A stretch of 48,941 bases of DNA from contig PZPA01000004.1 in the NCBI GenBank assembly GCA_003045825.1, forward strand, positions 1 through 48,941, written 5' to 3'. A program made the translations under genes and the position numbers. How positions within the stretch are numbered: position 1 is the stretch's first letter; each line of letters begins with the position of its first letter. The notes under the pieces are model-generated. The model saw nothing but the letters and a program-made list of their open reading frames with translations. It was not told the origin of the DNA and did no database searches. Positions 28,593 to 38,835 of this stretch are shown here, piece by piece. The stretch comes from Bacteroidota bacterium. Its GTDB lineage: Bacteria > Bacteroidota > Bacteroidia > Flavobacteriales > Schleiferiaceae.

Positions 28593-31500
28593 ATGAAAGC
28601 ATTACTACTTCGTCTATTTTCTTGGGTCATTTGTATCCTTATTCCCATTACTTCGAATGCCCAATTGCAAGATTCATTGGATTGGATCTATGAAAAATTA
28701 CCGTCTCATCTTTTCGCTACTGGATTATTGCATGATGTCAGTGCAGTACATTTATTCACCCACCAAGGGCCCTTAGATCCTCATTTTCATACAGGAAGCC
28801 TACCCGGCAGGAGTGCTACGATAGAGCAATTTCAGTACGTATATATGGACTTGTATCAGAGCCAGCTGCGAGATTCCAACAAGGCATTTTATCCACAAAA
28901 TAACTTGCGTCTCATGCCTTGGGATAGTTTGAGTCTAGAGCATAAATACATGGGTAAAGTTGATGTGCCTTTGATGTTACTCTGGGCAACTTTTAACACT
29001 CTTGATTCAACGGCTATTGCTCAAGGATTCTTGGATTTTGATAAAGGCCAATTCGAATTGGTCGACGAATACATTACCATTGACGACCAGGGGCAGTATC
29101 CTGTTTACCAGGGAGATCCACAAAAGTTAGCGCAACAAGCAGTAATGCAAGACACGACTTTCATAGGTTCAGCATTGTATTCCTCAACCTACAGCGAAAC
29201 AAATACGGCATCTGTAACCTTCCAACTCAGTTCAAGTGAAGTTTATCAAAATATAGGGGGTATAGACAGTATCACCGTAGATTTTGCCGATGGTGCAGGG
29301 TTTCGTAGCGTCATTACAAATCAACTGGTGACAATCAACTACCATTGTTCCACTTCGCAGGTAGAGCACGTTGTGAAAGAACTAAGAATAAGAGGATATA
29401 AAAACGGCAAAACGGTGGAGAGTAAGCTTAAAGTGAACGTCGTATTTAATACTCCCGTGGCCCATCAAGAAGTATTGACAGATTTGCTTCCATCATCACC
29501 TTGTGTACCTAATGCGGATCCAGAATATGGCGCACGAGTAACATTAAGATATGCCGACCCTAGCGCGGGCCTTCAAAAGCCTGTTGTGGTGGTGGAAGGA
29601 TTTGAATCTTCCGTACAACCCTACGGTAATCTTACATACAAAAGCATTAGTAGTGGCTATGTGTTTGATGAAAATGGCGACCAGATCTTTCAGCACATTC
29701 ATCCTTTAAGTTGGCTGTATGATTCCCTCACTTTAGCTGGTTTCGATATTGTGCATATAGATTTTCGAGAAGCAAAATTGTCGCTTATGGAGAATAAAAT
29801 CAATGTACTAAAGACGTTGAATTGGTTGCACGCTAAGAATCCTCTGGCTGAGATTACGGTGATTGGGGCTTCTATGGGTGGACTCATCGCGAAGATGGCT
29901 ATAAACGATTTAGCTGCTTCAGGCTGTTGTTATAATATCGTTGGTTATGGGTCATACGATGTGCCACACCGTGGCGCATTTATTCCCGTTGGACTGCAAG
30001 CAGCCAGTAAATATTATGCCGAATTATTACCTTTTGTACCCATGGCTCGAAACCCTTGGTCTGCTGTTGTGAATTCAGATGCTGCGCGCGAATTACTTAT
30101 CTCGCATTTTGATGCTTCTGCCCGTCAAGCGCACGAACAGGTAATGAAAGTTACGGCATTGGCTCCTTCAGGAATGCGCAGGTTCGCTATATCTAACGGC
30201 AGTGACATGGGACTCACTCAAACATTGCAGGATCCTCTCAGTCGCTATTTCAGGCACGGCTTAAGGCTGGAGACTTGTATTCGGCACGCCGTCGCATTTC
30301 ATTCGGATACCATTGCATTTAATATCGATGGATATCGTGATTCCCTTTTAGTCTTTGGTACCGAAGCTGTTGCCACGGATCATGCAGGAACATATCTGTT
30401 TTATGCCACTTCATACCGGCAGTTACTAACGGCATTTAAGATGAATTGGATGGCAGCTTGTTCAGCCCGTAAGGTTCAATTCATTGCTGCTGTAGGTCCA
30501 TATATCCCGGGTGTATCAAAAGCAATGCTCTCAAAAGCAGTCGTTAAAAGACAAAAACGTACAAATCAAGGACTTTTAAAAATGCAGAAGGGTATGACGA
30601 AAGGAGCCCACACGGTATTAAAGAATAAATTCCCTGAACATTATGATGAGGCACCAGGAGGTTGGACAGCAACAGCGACGGCATTTCAGTTACCGATTCT
30701 GAGTGAAATATTCAGCGCTACGCATTGCTTTATACCTTCATTTAGTGCATTAGACGTAAGCGATAGTTTGGCGTACCAGCCCATACGCAATCAACCGATA
30801 CCTTCTTTTCACACTTTCATAGCGCCTGGAATAATTCACGATGCAGTTGGCACCAATCAAGCGCACATCAGCGTTGATTCAACCATTATTTCTTTCGGTC
30901 TGTCTCAATTGCGTACCATCTACGACCAAAAGTTGAGCGATACATTAAAGACCGATTTTAATCTCGCTCAGGAACATACCTATTTTGGGGCCGTTCAGAG
31001 CAATCTAGGAAGACTTATTGTTCCCAAAAATATAACCCTAGGGCTTGGGCTCACTACGGGTATTGGCCCAGCGAATTCGACGGTTGCGAGTGCAGCGAAG
31101 CAAGCGGTGCATTGCTTCGTAGGTCATGGCTGTACCAGGGATACAGTGCATATCTATGGAGACCTACGGATAGGTGATGGCCCAAATAATCTAGCTTCTC
31201 TACGTGTAAATGAATCAAGCGCTTTAGTGCTGCACAAGGGGGCAACTTTATTTATTGAACCGGGCAGTCGATTGGAAATTAGTAGGGAAGGGGCGTTGAT
31301 TGTGGAAAAAGGAGTTTCGATAGTTTTAGATCGTGGTACCATTCAGTTACAGGGCATGCTTGTACTGGAATCAGATGCGCTGTTTCAGCCGCAAGGGCCT
31401 GGTCAATTCTACTTTAGCGGAAATGCTGCTGTAACTGCCGAAAAAGGCGCTGTGATGCATTTGGAGGACGCGGAAATTAAGATTTCCTCTACACTGAACA

Positions 31501-32642
31501 TCCCTTCACAATTGGACCATTTTGCAATGGATCAATGTAAAGTGACCCTTGATTCAGAGGCTACGCTACGTTTGCACAGTTTATCCCAGTTGTGGAATAC
31601 TGAATTTGTCAAAACGGGTAAGAAACAAACAGCTTCCATTTCAGTGCTTGAAGGAGTTTCGGAAGTTCAACATTGTCAATTTCACGGCGGTAATCCAGCA
31701 CTTTCGATTGCTGATTCAGTGCAGTGGGGTTTAGCGAATACGACTTTTTCAGATGCTAATATGGGCTTAAGCGCACTGTCACCACCACAGTTGTTTTCGG
31801 CTAATTCATTCACTGGCAACACCACCGGAGGGATGATCACTGGCGCTGATTTTCTTCTCGAACGCTCAGTTTTTCATAATAATAACGTTGGCATAGTCCT
31901 TAAAGGGCCTGGTAAATGGGTACAGCTGGAATTCTGTAGTTTTTCATCAAATACGTCGGCGGGTATACAAACGAACCAATCAAAGCTTCATGTTTTCTGT
32001 AGTGATTTCGCACACAACACTGTTGGAATTCAAGCCTCTAAAGGCCAATTGAAATTGGCCAAAAATGCTGGAAACACTTTCGAGAACAATACAGTCGGGG
32101 TGAGCTTTCAAAGTTTGGAGAAGCTAGAGCTTCAGCAAGGACATAACACGTTCAATCAGCAAGTATTATACGATGTAACCGGTAGTTTTTCTCCTTCTGC
32201 AAGTCTAAGCTACAATGGATCATACCATTACATATACGCCGATAACACTAGTTTTTCTAAGGCCAACAGTAACCTCTTAACTGTAGGAAAAGACACAGTT
32301 TACTTGTTGTACGCTTCCAGCCAGCCCCCAAGTGTATTGCTGTGTCCAACCAAAGGGGGGAGGAAATCAGAAGATGTTAGTTGGTCTCGTACAGATTCAC
32401 TACCTGAATTTGTCGCTTTTCCGAATCCTGGAAATGAATGGGTCGAATTGGTTTTTCTGACCACGAGTACAAAAGCGGAATTAGCAGTATTCAATCCTCA
32501 GGGGGAGCAAATTTATCTCGAAGAACTGCCAATTGGAACTTATCGTAAGCAATTAAATATTCCCGGAAGTGCTGGCTTATATCTTGTTCGACTTATCGAT
32601 GGGGACCGTATTGCCCAACTCCGTTGGCTTAAGCTCGATTAG
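28593..32642 (+). CDS. Large secreted protein: alpha/beta-hydrolase region, beta-helix-like repeats, T9SS type A sorting domain
   Basis: Signal peptide; VVVVEGFESS...EITVIGASMGGLIAKMAIND (GxSxG); repetitive LRVNESSALVLHKGATLFIEPGSRLEISREGALIV and later NNTVGV-type repeats; C-terminal AFPNPGNEWVELVF...GTYRKQLNIPGSAGLYLVRL. Confidence 0.78.
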   Translation: MKALLLRLFSWVICILIPITSNAQLQDSLDWIYEKLPSHLFATGLLHDVSAVHLFTHQGPLDPHFHTGSLPGRSATIEQFQYVYMDLYQSQLRDSNKAFYPQNNLRLMPWDSLSLEHKYMGKVDVPLMLLWATFNTLDSTAIAQGFLDFDKGQFELVDEYITIDDQGQYPVYQGDPQKLAQQAVMQDTTFIGSALYSSTYSETNTASVTFQLSSSEVYQNIGGIDSITVDFADGAGFRSVITNQLVTINYHCSTSQVEHVVKELRIRGYKNGKTVESKLKVNVVFNTPVAHQEVLTDLLPSSPCVPNADPEYGARVTLRYADPSAGLQKPVVVVEGFESSVQPYGNLTYKSISSGYVFDENGDQIFQHIHPLSWLYDSLTLAGFDIVHIDFREAKLSLMENKINVLKTLNWLHAKNPLAEITVIGASMGGLIAKMAINDLAASGCCYNIVGYGSYDVPHRGAFIPVGLQAASKYYAELLPFVPMARNPWSAVVNSDAARELLISHFDASARQAHEQVMKVTALAPSGMRRFAISNGSDMGLTQTLQDPLSRYFRHGLRLETCIRHAVAFHSDTIAFNIDGYRDSLLVFGTEAVATDHAGTYLFYATSYRQLLTAFKMNWMAACSARKVQFIAAVGPYIPGVSKAMLSKAVVKRQKRTNQGLLKMQKGMTKGAHTVLKNKFPEHYDEAPGGWTATATAFQLPILSEIFSATHCFIPSFSALDVSDSLAYQPIRNQPIPSFHTFIAPGIIHDAVGTNQAHISVDSTIISFGLSQLRTIYDQKLSDTLKTDFNLAQEHTYFGAVQSNLGRLIVPKNITLGLGLTTGIGPANSTVASAAKQAVHCFVGHGCTRDTVHIYGDLRIGDGPNNLASLRVNESSALVLHKGATLFIEPGSRLEISREGALIVEKGVSIVLDRGTIQLQGMLVLESDALFQPQGPGQFYFSGNAAVTAEKGAVMHLEDAEIKISSTLNIPSQLDHFAMDQCKVTLDSEATLRLHSLSQLWNTEFVKTGKKQTASISVLEGVSEVQHCQFHGGNPALSIADSVQWGLANTTFSDANMGLSALSPPQLFSANSFTGNTTGGMITGADFLLERSVFHNNNVGIVLKGPGKWVQLEFCSFSSNTSAGIQTNQSKLHVFCSDFAHNTVGIQASKGQLKLAKNAGNTFENNTVGVSFQSLEKLELQQGHNTFNQQVLYDVTGSFSPSASLSYNGSYHYIYADNTSFSKANSNLLTVGKDTVYLLYASSQPPSVLLCPTKGGRKSEDVSWSRTDSLPEFVAFPNPGNEWVELVFLTTSTKAELAVFNPQGEQIYLEELPIGTYRKQLNIPGSAGLYLVRLIDGDRIAQLRWLKLD

Positions 32643-32703
32643 GTTATATTTTTTAAGCTAACGGATTCGCCCTATTTTGCAGTATAATTCCAATCACCTG
32701 TGT

Positions 32704-33816
32704 ATGCCTATTCCAATGGTAGATTTACCCAAAATCCACGCGCCTTACCAGGGTGCTTTGGACGAAGCTGTACTATCGGTAGTTCATGGCGGTGGGTATA
32801 TTGGAGGTCCAGTTGTAGAGGCTTTTGAGAAACAAGCAGCGTCTTTTCTTGACGCTCCAATCATTGGTGTTGGCAATGGGACTGACGCGCTGCAAATCGC
32901 ATTAATGTCTTTAGGTATTCAACCTGGAGACGAAGTGATTGTGCCGGCTTTTACCTACGCGGCAAGTGCTGAAGTCATTGCATTATTAGGTGCCGTTGCG
33001 GTTTGGTGTGATGTAAATGAATCAACATTTACCATTGACCCGAATTCGGTTAAGGACGTACTGTCTGATAAAACAGCGGCAATTATTGCGGTTCATTTGT
33101 ACGGGCAATGTGCTGATATTGAGTCTTTAGAAAAAATAGCTGTAGGAATTCCAATTGTAGAGGATACCGCACAGGCATTTGGTGCAAAATTCATTAAGGG
33201 TAAGTATTCAGGCAGATTTGCAGGAACCGTCGGGGCCTTTGGAACGTTTAGTTTTTTTCCAACAAAAAACCTTGGAGCTCTAGGGGATGGTGGAGCAATA
33301 TCAAGCACAAACGCTGACTTTTTAGTCAAAGCTAAGTCCATAGCAAGCCATGGTCAGCGTAAAAAATACGAGCATCATTTACTGGGTTTGAATTCTCGAC
33401 TTGATCCTATTCAGGCAGCTGCTCTTGCTGTGAAGTTAAAGTTCCTGCCTGAGGCGCTTTCTGCCAAAACACTCATTTCCGAACAGTATTTAGCCGCTTT
33501 TCAACCTTTGAAACAAGTTGTTGTTCCCGAAACAGCATCCTTCTCTAATCACACGTACCATCAGTTTACACTTACTATTCCAAGCGAAAAACGTGATAGA
33601 TTTGTGGAGTATATGAGAGAAAAAGGCATCTCAACCATGGTGTATTACCCTATTCCTCTGCACAAACAAAAAGCATATGCGCATTTTGAGCCTAGAACTT
33701 CCTTAGCAATAAGCGAAAAGTTGTCTAGGAGCGTTATTAGTATTCCGGTGCATGAAGCATTGGCGCCCAATGATATCTTGGCTATTAAAGATGCAATAAC
33801 AAAATACTTTTCCTAA
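32704..33816 (+). CDS. wbpE: DegT/DnrJ/EryC1/StrS aminotransferase, WbpE/WlbC-like
   Basis: [76 protein letters not shown]. Start is either 32704 or 32716; the listed 32677 is less likely. Confidence 0.85.
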   Translation: MPIPMVDLPKIHAPYQGALDEAVLSVVHGGGYIGGPVVEAFEKQAASFLDAPIIGVGNGTDALQIALMSLGIQPGDEVIVPAFTYAASAEVIALLGAVAVWCDVNESTFTIDPNSVKDVLSDKTAAIIAVHLYGQCADIESLEKIAVGIPIVEDTAQAFGAKFIKGKYSGRFAGTVGAFGTFSFFPTKNLGALGDGGAISSTNADFLVKAKSIASHGQRKKYEHHLLGLNSRLDPIQAAALAVKLKFLPEALSAKTLISEQYLAAFQPLKQVVVPETASFSNHTYHQFTLTIPSEKRDRFVEYMREKGISTMVYYPIPLHKQKAYAHFEPRTSLAISEKLSRSVISIPVHEALAPNDILAIKDAITKYFS

Positions 33817-33818
33817 TT

Positions 33819-34394
33819 ATGGATGATTTTTTTGTACACGAAACTGCGGTCGTCGATGCGGGTGTTCACATAGGAACGGGCACTAAGGTTTGGCATTTTT
33901 CACATATCATGTCTCATTGCACAGTTGGTGTAGATTGTGTTATTGGCCAAAATGTTTTTCTTGGTGCTTCGGTTAAAATAGGATCAGGTGTAAAAATTCA
34001 GAATAACGTAAGCGTCTACAGTGGTGTCGAAATTGAGGACGACGTCTTTCTCGGTCCATCTATGGTGTTTACAAATGTGAATGCGCCTCGTAGTTTCATT
34101 GAGCAGAAGAATTATTCGAAAACTCTCGTTAAAAAGGGCGCCTCTATAGGAGCAAATGCAACGATCGTTTGCGGCAATACAATAGGAGCTTATGCTTTTA
34201 TTGGCGCCGGTGCTGTTGTGACCAGTGAGGTTCCTGATTATGCATTTATCTACGGAGTGCCGGCCAAGCTAAAGGGGTGGGTGAGTAAGGCTGGCTCACG
34301 TCTATATTTTGAAGACAGTTCTACTGCATTTTGTGATAAAACTGGTGAGAAATATGAATTAAGAAACGGCGCAGTCTTTTTAGTCACCTCCTAA
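33819..34394 (+). CDS. wbpD: Hexapeptide-repeat N-acetyltransferase, WbpD/WlbB-like
   Basis: [42 protein letters not shown]...[36 protein letters not shown]. Confidence 0.85.
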   Translation: MDDFFVHETAVVDAGVHIGTGTKVWHFSHIMSHCTVGVDCVIGQNVFLGASVKIGSGVKIQNNVSVYSGVEIEDDVFLGPSMVFTNVNAPRSFIEQKNYSKTLVKKGASIGANATIVCGNTIGAYAFIGAGAVVTSEVPDYAFIYGVPAKLKGWVSKAGSRLYFEDSSTAFCDKTGEKYELRNGAVFLVTS

Positions 34395-34395
34395 G

Positions 34396-35460
34396 ATGAA
34401 GGTTGTTACAGTAGTTGGAGCACGTCCTCAATTCATAAAAAGCGCTCCTGTAAGTAGGGCTCTTCAGTCAGTTGGTTATCAGGAGTTTGTGATTCATACG
34501 GGGCAGCATTATGATCCGGAGATGAGTACTGTTTTTTTTGAAGAAATGAGCCTTCCTAAACCGTATGCTATTTTAAACTGCGGTAATTTGAGTAGGGATG
34601 CGATGCTGTCAAAAATGAAGACAGACTTAAAGCCTATTTTCGAGGCAATACAACCAGATATGGCGCTCGTTTACGGCGATACGAATTCAACGTTAGCTGG
34701 TGCTCGTATGGCGCAAGAGTGCAACGTGCCGCTCATTCATGTAGAAGCTGGTTTACGTTCCTATAATTTGGAAATGCCGGAGGAACATAATAGAATAGAG
34801 TCGGACCAACTTTCAAAATGGCTTTTTACCCCTACGTCACAAGCATCAGAGAACTTGAAAAAAGAGGGATTTAGCGATAATGCCATTACTCAAGTAGGGG
34901 ATGTGATGCTAGATGCTTTGCAGATGTTTCGGTCAAAAGCAGCACATACTTTAAAGATGGGCCCACATTCTTTTTTTAATAAACCCTTCGCACTGGTGAC
35001 TATGCATCGTTTTGAAAATATCAGTCAACCAGAACGATTAGGTTTTTTAGTAAGAGAAATAAATTCGTTTCATCGAAACGTGATGCCGGTTTGGATGCCT
35101 TTGCATCCAGCAACAGCAGTACGCTTAGAAGAATTTGGATTGAAATTGGAGGTCAAAATTGCTCCACCTGTAGGCTATTTAGAGATGCTATGGGCCCTAC
35201 AGCAAACTACGTTGGTGCTGACGGATAGTGGTGGTTTACAAAAAGAAGCCTATTATTCAGATAAACCGTGCGTAACCTTGCGAGGGGAAACAGAATGGAT
35301 CGAATTGATTGAAATGGGTGCAAGCGTATTGTTTGACCCAAATAAAACGGAAAAACTCATACCAACTGCACGAGGTATTATTTCTAGCTTTAAACCCGGC
35401 TCCAAGGATCTTTATGGCGCTGGTAGAGCTAGCCAAGCAATAGTAGCAGCTCTAGGATAG
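34396..35460 (+). CDS. wbpI: Non-hydrolysing UDP-GlcNAc 2-epimerase family protein, WbpI/WlbD/WecB-like
   Basis: VVTVVGARPQFIKSAPVSRAL, HTGQHYDPEMS, VYGDTNSTLAGARMAQ, HVEAGLRSYNLEMPEEHNR, DSGGLQKEAY. Confidence 0.85.
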   Translation: MKVVTVVGARPQFIKSAPVSRALQSVGYQEFVIHTGQHYDPEMSTVFFEEMSLPKPYAILNCGNLSRDAMLSKMKTDLKPIFEAIQPDMALVYGDTNSTLAGARMAQECNVPLIHVEAGLRSYNLEMPEEHNRIESDQLSKWLFTPTSQASENLKKEGFSDNAITQVGDVMLDALQMFRSKAAHTLKMGPHSFFNKPFALVTMHRFENISQPERLGFLVREINSFHRNVMPVWMPLHPATAVRLEEFGLKLEVKIAPPVGYLEMLWALQQTTLVLTDSGGLQKEAYYSDKPCVTLRGETEWIELIEMGASVLFDPNKTEKLIPTARGIISSFKPGSKDLYGAGRASQAIVAALG

Positions 35461-36066
35461 AGTTGTCCTAAGGAATAGTTGCAGCGCCTCTATGCAAGGC
35501 ATATTCAAGTGATGGCCCATGGAATATTCGTGAAACCGGTAATTGGGGTTAGATGCTAAAATTTCAGATGTTGCCTTCGCCCATTCAAAGGGAATAACGG
35601 GGTCCTCTGTGCCATGTGATTGGAAGACCGGAACCGTTGACGTAAACGAATTCAGTGCTTCGCGCCAATCTGGCAAGGCATAGCCGCTCAAGAATACGTA
35701 GCCGGCGGCATTATATCCGCTTGCATAAATGGCCGTTGATAGAATGGCCCCTTGCGAGAAGCCGCCTAAAATCAATGTTCCAGTAATGTCATGGGCTGTA
35801 GTCCATTTTGTGATAGCGTCCAAAACCAGATTTTTTGCGAATTCAACTTCTCCACTATCAATGATTTTGGCGCCATTATTCCAGTCTATAGGATACCAGG
35901 CATAGCCGCCCATACCTATTGCATCTGGTGCTTGAAAGCAAACGAGGTTATATCCTTTGAAATACGGTTGAAGACCGAAAAGATCTTCTTTGTTGCTGCC
36001 ATATCCATGCAATAAAACAATTGTGGGTGATGCTGGCGCTTCTAGATGATGGATGTGCTCTAACAT
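35452..36066 (-). CDS. Alpha/beta-hydrolase (phospholipase/carboxylesterase-like)
   Basis: TIVLLHGYGSNKEDLFGL, ILGGFSQGAILS (GFSQG). Start ATG 36064-36066 overlaps the stop of the upstream gene. Confidence 0.78.
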   Translation of the reverse strand: MLEHIHHLEAPASPTIVLLHGYGSNKEDLFGLQPYFKGYNLVCFQAPDAIGMGGYAWYPIDWNNGAKIIDSGEVEFAKNLVLDAITKWTTAHDITGTLILGGFSQGAILSTAIYASGYNAAGYVFLSGYALPDWREALNSFTSTVPVFQSHGTEDPVIPFEWAKATSEILASNPNYRFHEYSMGHHLNMPCIEALQLFLRTTLS

Positions 36067-36497
36067 TAGTCTATGATATCCCAAGTATGATCTGCCAGCA
36101 GTAATACCTTATTTAAGAACTCATATGGACACTTTCGCCACTCGTGAGGAGCAATCATACTGAGTACATTACTACTTTCGTCCTTCTTGTAAAGGTAGTA
36201 CGTGTGGTTGATTTCAGGTTTAAAGCCCATATGAGCCGAATAGATCTGTTCACTTAGTGCCTTACGTGCCTGAATTTTTCCAGCTTGTTGCGCCAGCAAT
36301 TCAATTTGTTGTCGAATTTGGTCAAGCTGCATATCCGTCTGCATTTCCATGGCATTGACGTCTAGGCTTTTGTTCTTCAGGGTATCTACAGCTTGGAAGG
36401 CTGGCGCAGATACAGACGAACCATAGGGCAGTAAATTCGCATTTTCAGCGATCTTTTCGGGATCGATTGGATTAAATGTTCTTTTCTCTTCAGACAT
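36066..36497 (-). CDS. DUF2452-like protein
   Basis: 143 aa; FNPIDPEKIAENANLLPYGSSVSAPAF...HTYYLYKKDESSNVLSMIAPHEW; family name recalled from pattern. Confidence 0.65.
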   Translation of the reverse strand: MSEEKRTFNPIDPEKIAENANLLPYGSSVSAPAFQAVDTLKNKSLDVNAMEMQTDMQLDQIRQQIELLAQQAGKIQARKALSEQIYSAHMGFKPEINHTYYLYKKDESSNVLSMIAPHEWRKCPYEFLNKVLLLADHTWDIID

Positions 36498-36500
36498 GCG

Positions 36501-37091
36501 TCAAAAATATATGATTCCTTCTTTGTAATCCCCTAGTGCTGTAGCGGTTCCATTTTGATGTTTTAAACAGGCCAACAAGGCCATTAACGCATCCCATTGA
36601 TGCCAATTCTGTACTTCCTGAACTTCTAGTGCGTCTTCCAGATAATCGCTAAAACGGAGTTGCTGTAAGTAATTTACATCCTTTTTATACCGTTTCATAT
36701 CTAGTCCTATCAAGCTGCAAACCATCTTTGGATAGGTTTCAATTACTGATTCAATTCCTTGCGATTTCAGTTTTGCCTTTAATTGCATTGCCCGTGCTGT
36801 AAGACCGCCTAGGAACATGGGACTCATTGCACCTGTAAGCCTGTCGCACTCCCTGTAGTGGTAGTTTTTAAAGAAAGTAGGATCTGTATAAACACCCGGA
36901 AGACTTAATGGTGCGTCAATGGCAACAGACTGCGGTTTAAGTTCGTCTATGAGGGACAGAATCCAAGCATCGGCATCTTTTCCTTTAGTACTCTGAAAGA
37001 TTTGCACTTCACCATTGGAGCAGTAGCTTGCCATTGCAGTAAAACCCGAAGTTTTACTGCCATAATCTATACCTAGTGCGACTACTTCCAC
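36501..37091 (-). CDS. DUF429 family protein (predicted RNase H-fold)
   Basis: ALGIDYGSKTSGFTAMA, VAIDAPLSLPG, RECDRLTGAMSPMFLGGLTARAMQLK, WDALMALLACL. Confidence 0.68.
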   Translation of the reverse strand: MEVVALGIDYGSKTSGFTAMASYCSNGEVQIFQSTKGKDADAWILSLIDELKPQSVAIDAPLSLPGVYTDPTFFKNYHYRECDRLTGAMSPMFLGGLTARAMQLKAKLKSQGIESVIETYPKMVCSLIGLDMKRYKKDVNYLQQLRFSDYLEDALEVQEVQNWHQWDALMALLACLKHQNGTATALGDYKEGIIYF

Positions 37092-37540
37092 TTTCCAAAC
37101 AACTCCTCCGTTTTTCGAACGCGGTAATCAAATATTTGCTCCAGTTTGGGGCGAACGATGATGGGATGGAAGATTTTCCCTAATAAACCAAAGGGTACTT
37201 TGTAATTCACGCGATCGAGCATTTCTACACCACCTTCTATCGCTTTAAAGTGGTGTTCGTGGTGCCAAATACTGTACGGGCCTACACGCTGTTCATCCAC
37301 GAAATAAGAAGGGGCCTCTACATGCGTGATTTCTGTAGTCCATCTCATTTTAATCCCTAAAAGTGGACTTACTTTATAATGAATAAACAACCCAGGATAC
37401 ATTTTAGCCGGCGTTTCAGATAAAATATTGAACCCCATATAATCTGGGGTGATGGCGGCTAAGTTTTCTGGTGATTGGAAAAACTTCCACGCCTCTTCGA
37501 CAGAAATAGGTAAGCGTTGAGTACGTTCGAGGGTATGCAT
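37082..37540 (-). CDS. SRPBCC-family protein
   Basis: RTQRLPISVEEAWKFFQSPENLAAITPDYMGFNI...VDRVNYKVPFGLLGKI-type pattern. Likely start MHTLERTQ at 37540. Confidence 0.75.
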   Translation of the reverse strand: MHTLERTQRLPISVEEAWKFFQSPENLAAITPDYMGFNILSETPAKMYPGLFIHYKVSPLLGIKMRWTTEITHVEAPSYFVDEQRVGPYSIWHHEHHFKAIEGGVEMLDRVNYKVPFGLLGKIFHPIIVRPKLEQIFDYRVRKTEELFGKWK

Positions 37541-37597
37541 CGGTGTTACGTTTAGTTCAGCTAACACCTGAATAACCTATAAGTTCAAGCCCATTCC

Positions 37598-38113
37598 TTA
37601 GATGCGCTTCATTTGTTGTTTGATGTACTTTGTTTGTTCAGCAAGTACATTTTTAGTGTCCAATTTCTTAACCTCAGTTAACAAGATCTGGGCTTCCTTT
37701 TTGCGACGCTTGGTCAGCGCAATACCTGCTAGATTGAGTTTTGCCAATGCTTTGTCTTGATTCATGCGCAGACCAGTGTTTAAAGCCTTCTTTAGCAAAG
37801 TTTCGGCCTTACCTACTTTTCGCTGGCTCTCAATCATCCCCATTAAAAGGTAGTAGTAAGCCAATTGACTTTTAATTAAGGTTTTTTCCGGTTTGCGTAT
37901 GCCGTTTAGCATTTTTTCAGCTTTTGTCACATCACTTTTACGCATGTACCACAGCGAAATGAGCAAGCGTTCATTTCTAAAATAAGTCAACAAAACAAGG
38001 GCTGCTGGAAAGATCAAGGCAATACCGTTACCAATTTCCCCATCTGCAAATTGCAAGCCTGACCAAACCAAAATTGCTGCAGTTAATGCTAATCGAATTA
38101 TCTTACTGAACAT
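37598..38113 (-). CDS. Small TPR-like membrane protein, uncharacterized
   Basis: N-terminal hydrophobic segment then helical repeats (AEKMLNGIRKPEKTLIKSQLAYYYLLMG...AETLLKKALNTG). Start likely MFSKIIRL at 38113. Confidence 0.6.
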   Translation of the reverse strand: MFSKIIRLALTAAILVWSGLQFADGEIGNGIALIFPAALVLLTYFRNERLLISLWYMRKSDVTKAEKMLNGIRKPEKTLIKSQLAYYYLLMGMIESQRKVGKAETLLKKALNTGLRMNQDKALAKLNLAGIALTKRRKKEAQILLTEVKKLDTKNVLAEQTKYIKQQMKRI

Positions 38114-38119
38114 CTCTAT

Positions 38120-38127
38120 TATTTTTG
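38120..38127 (+). promoter_or_regulatory. Bacteroidetes-type -7 element upstream of the TrmH-like gene
   Basis: TATTTTTG (TAnnTTTG), inside a 35-bp divergent spacer. Confidence 0.4.
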
Positions 38128-38148
38128 ACTTGGCAAAGAAACGAAGAA

Positions 38149-38835
38149 ATGAGCACAACTGATTGGATGACCTTAGATATAAGCGAGAAAAGAAAATTGT
38201 ATGCGGAGCTTTCTGAAGGATTGACCGAACACAAGAAAGCGTTATTTAAAACCAAAGTGGCCCAACGGACCCGTCATTTTTCTCTTGGTTTAGAGGATAT
38301 GATGAAGACGCAGAATGCTTCAGCACTCATGCGAACGGCCGATGCGTTCGGGATCCACCGTGTGGATATCTATGATAAAAACGAGCGCTTTAATGTCGCT
38401 TCCGGGATTTCGAAAGGGGTAGAAAAATGGCTCGACACGGCCTTCTTCAATACCTACAATGAGGGAAATCAGGAAAATTGGGTTCGACAATTAAAGTCTA
38501 CAGGTCGTAAGTTGTATGTCACTGCGGTCGATCCTCGAGCACGGCCTATCGAATCTATTGATGCATCGGTTAGTGCGACCATCTGCTTTGGAAATGAACA
38601 AGAAGGTGCAACATCATTACTACAATCCATGGCGGATGAATTGATTTACATTCCAATGCAGGGCTTTGTAGAGAGTTTTAATGTATCTGTAAGCTGCGGA
38701 ATTGTCTTACATCATTTGTCGCATCGAATGGAATTGAGCGGTATTGAGAGAGGACTTGAAGAAGAAGATGAATTGAATACCCTTATAGAGTGGTCGCTAA
38801 GGACAATACCGAATGCGCACGAGTATTACCGCTAA
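38149..38835 (+). CDS. TrmH/SpoU family RNA 2'-O-ribose methyltransferase
   Basis: NASALMRTADAFGIHRVDIY, ICFGNEQEGATSLL, IPMQGFVESFNVSVSCGIVLHHL. Start at ATG 38149. Confidence 0.86.
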   Translation: MSTTDWMTLDISEKRKLYAELSEGLTEHKKALFKTKVAQRTRHFSLGLEDMMKTQNASALMRTADAFGIHRVDIYDKNERFNVASGISKGVEKWLDTAFFNTYNEGNQENWVRQLKSTGRKLYVTAVDPRARPIESIDASVSATICFGNEQEGATSLLQSMADELIYIPMQGFVESFNVSVSCGIVLHHLSHRMELSGIERGLEEEDELNTLIEWSLRTIPNAHEYYR

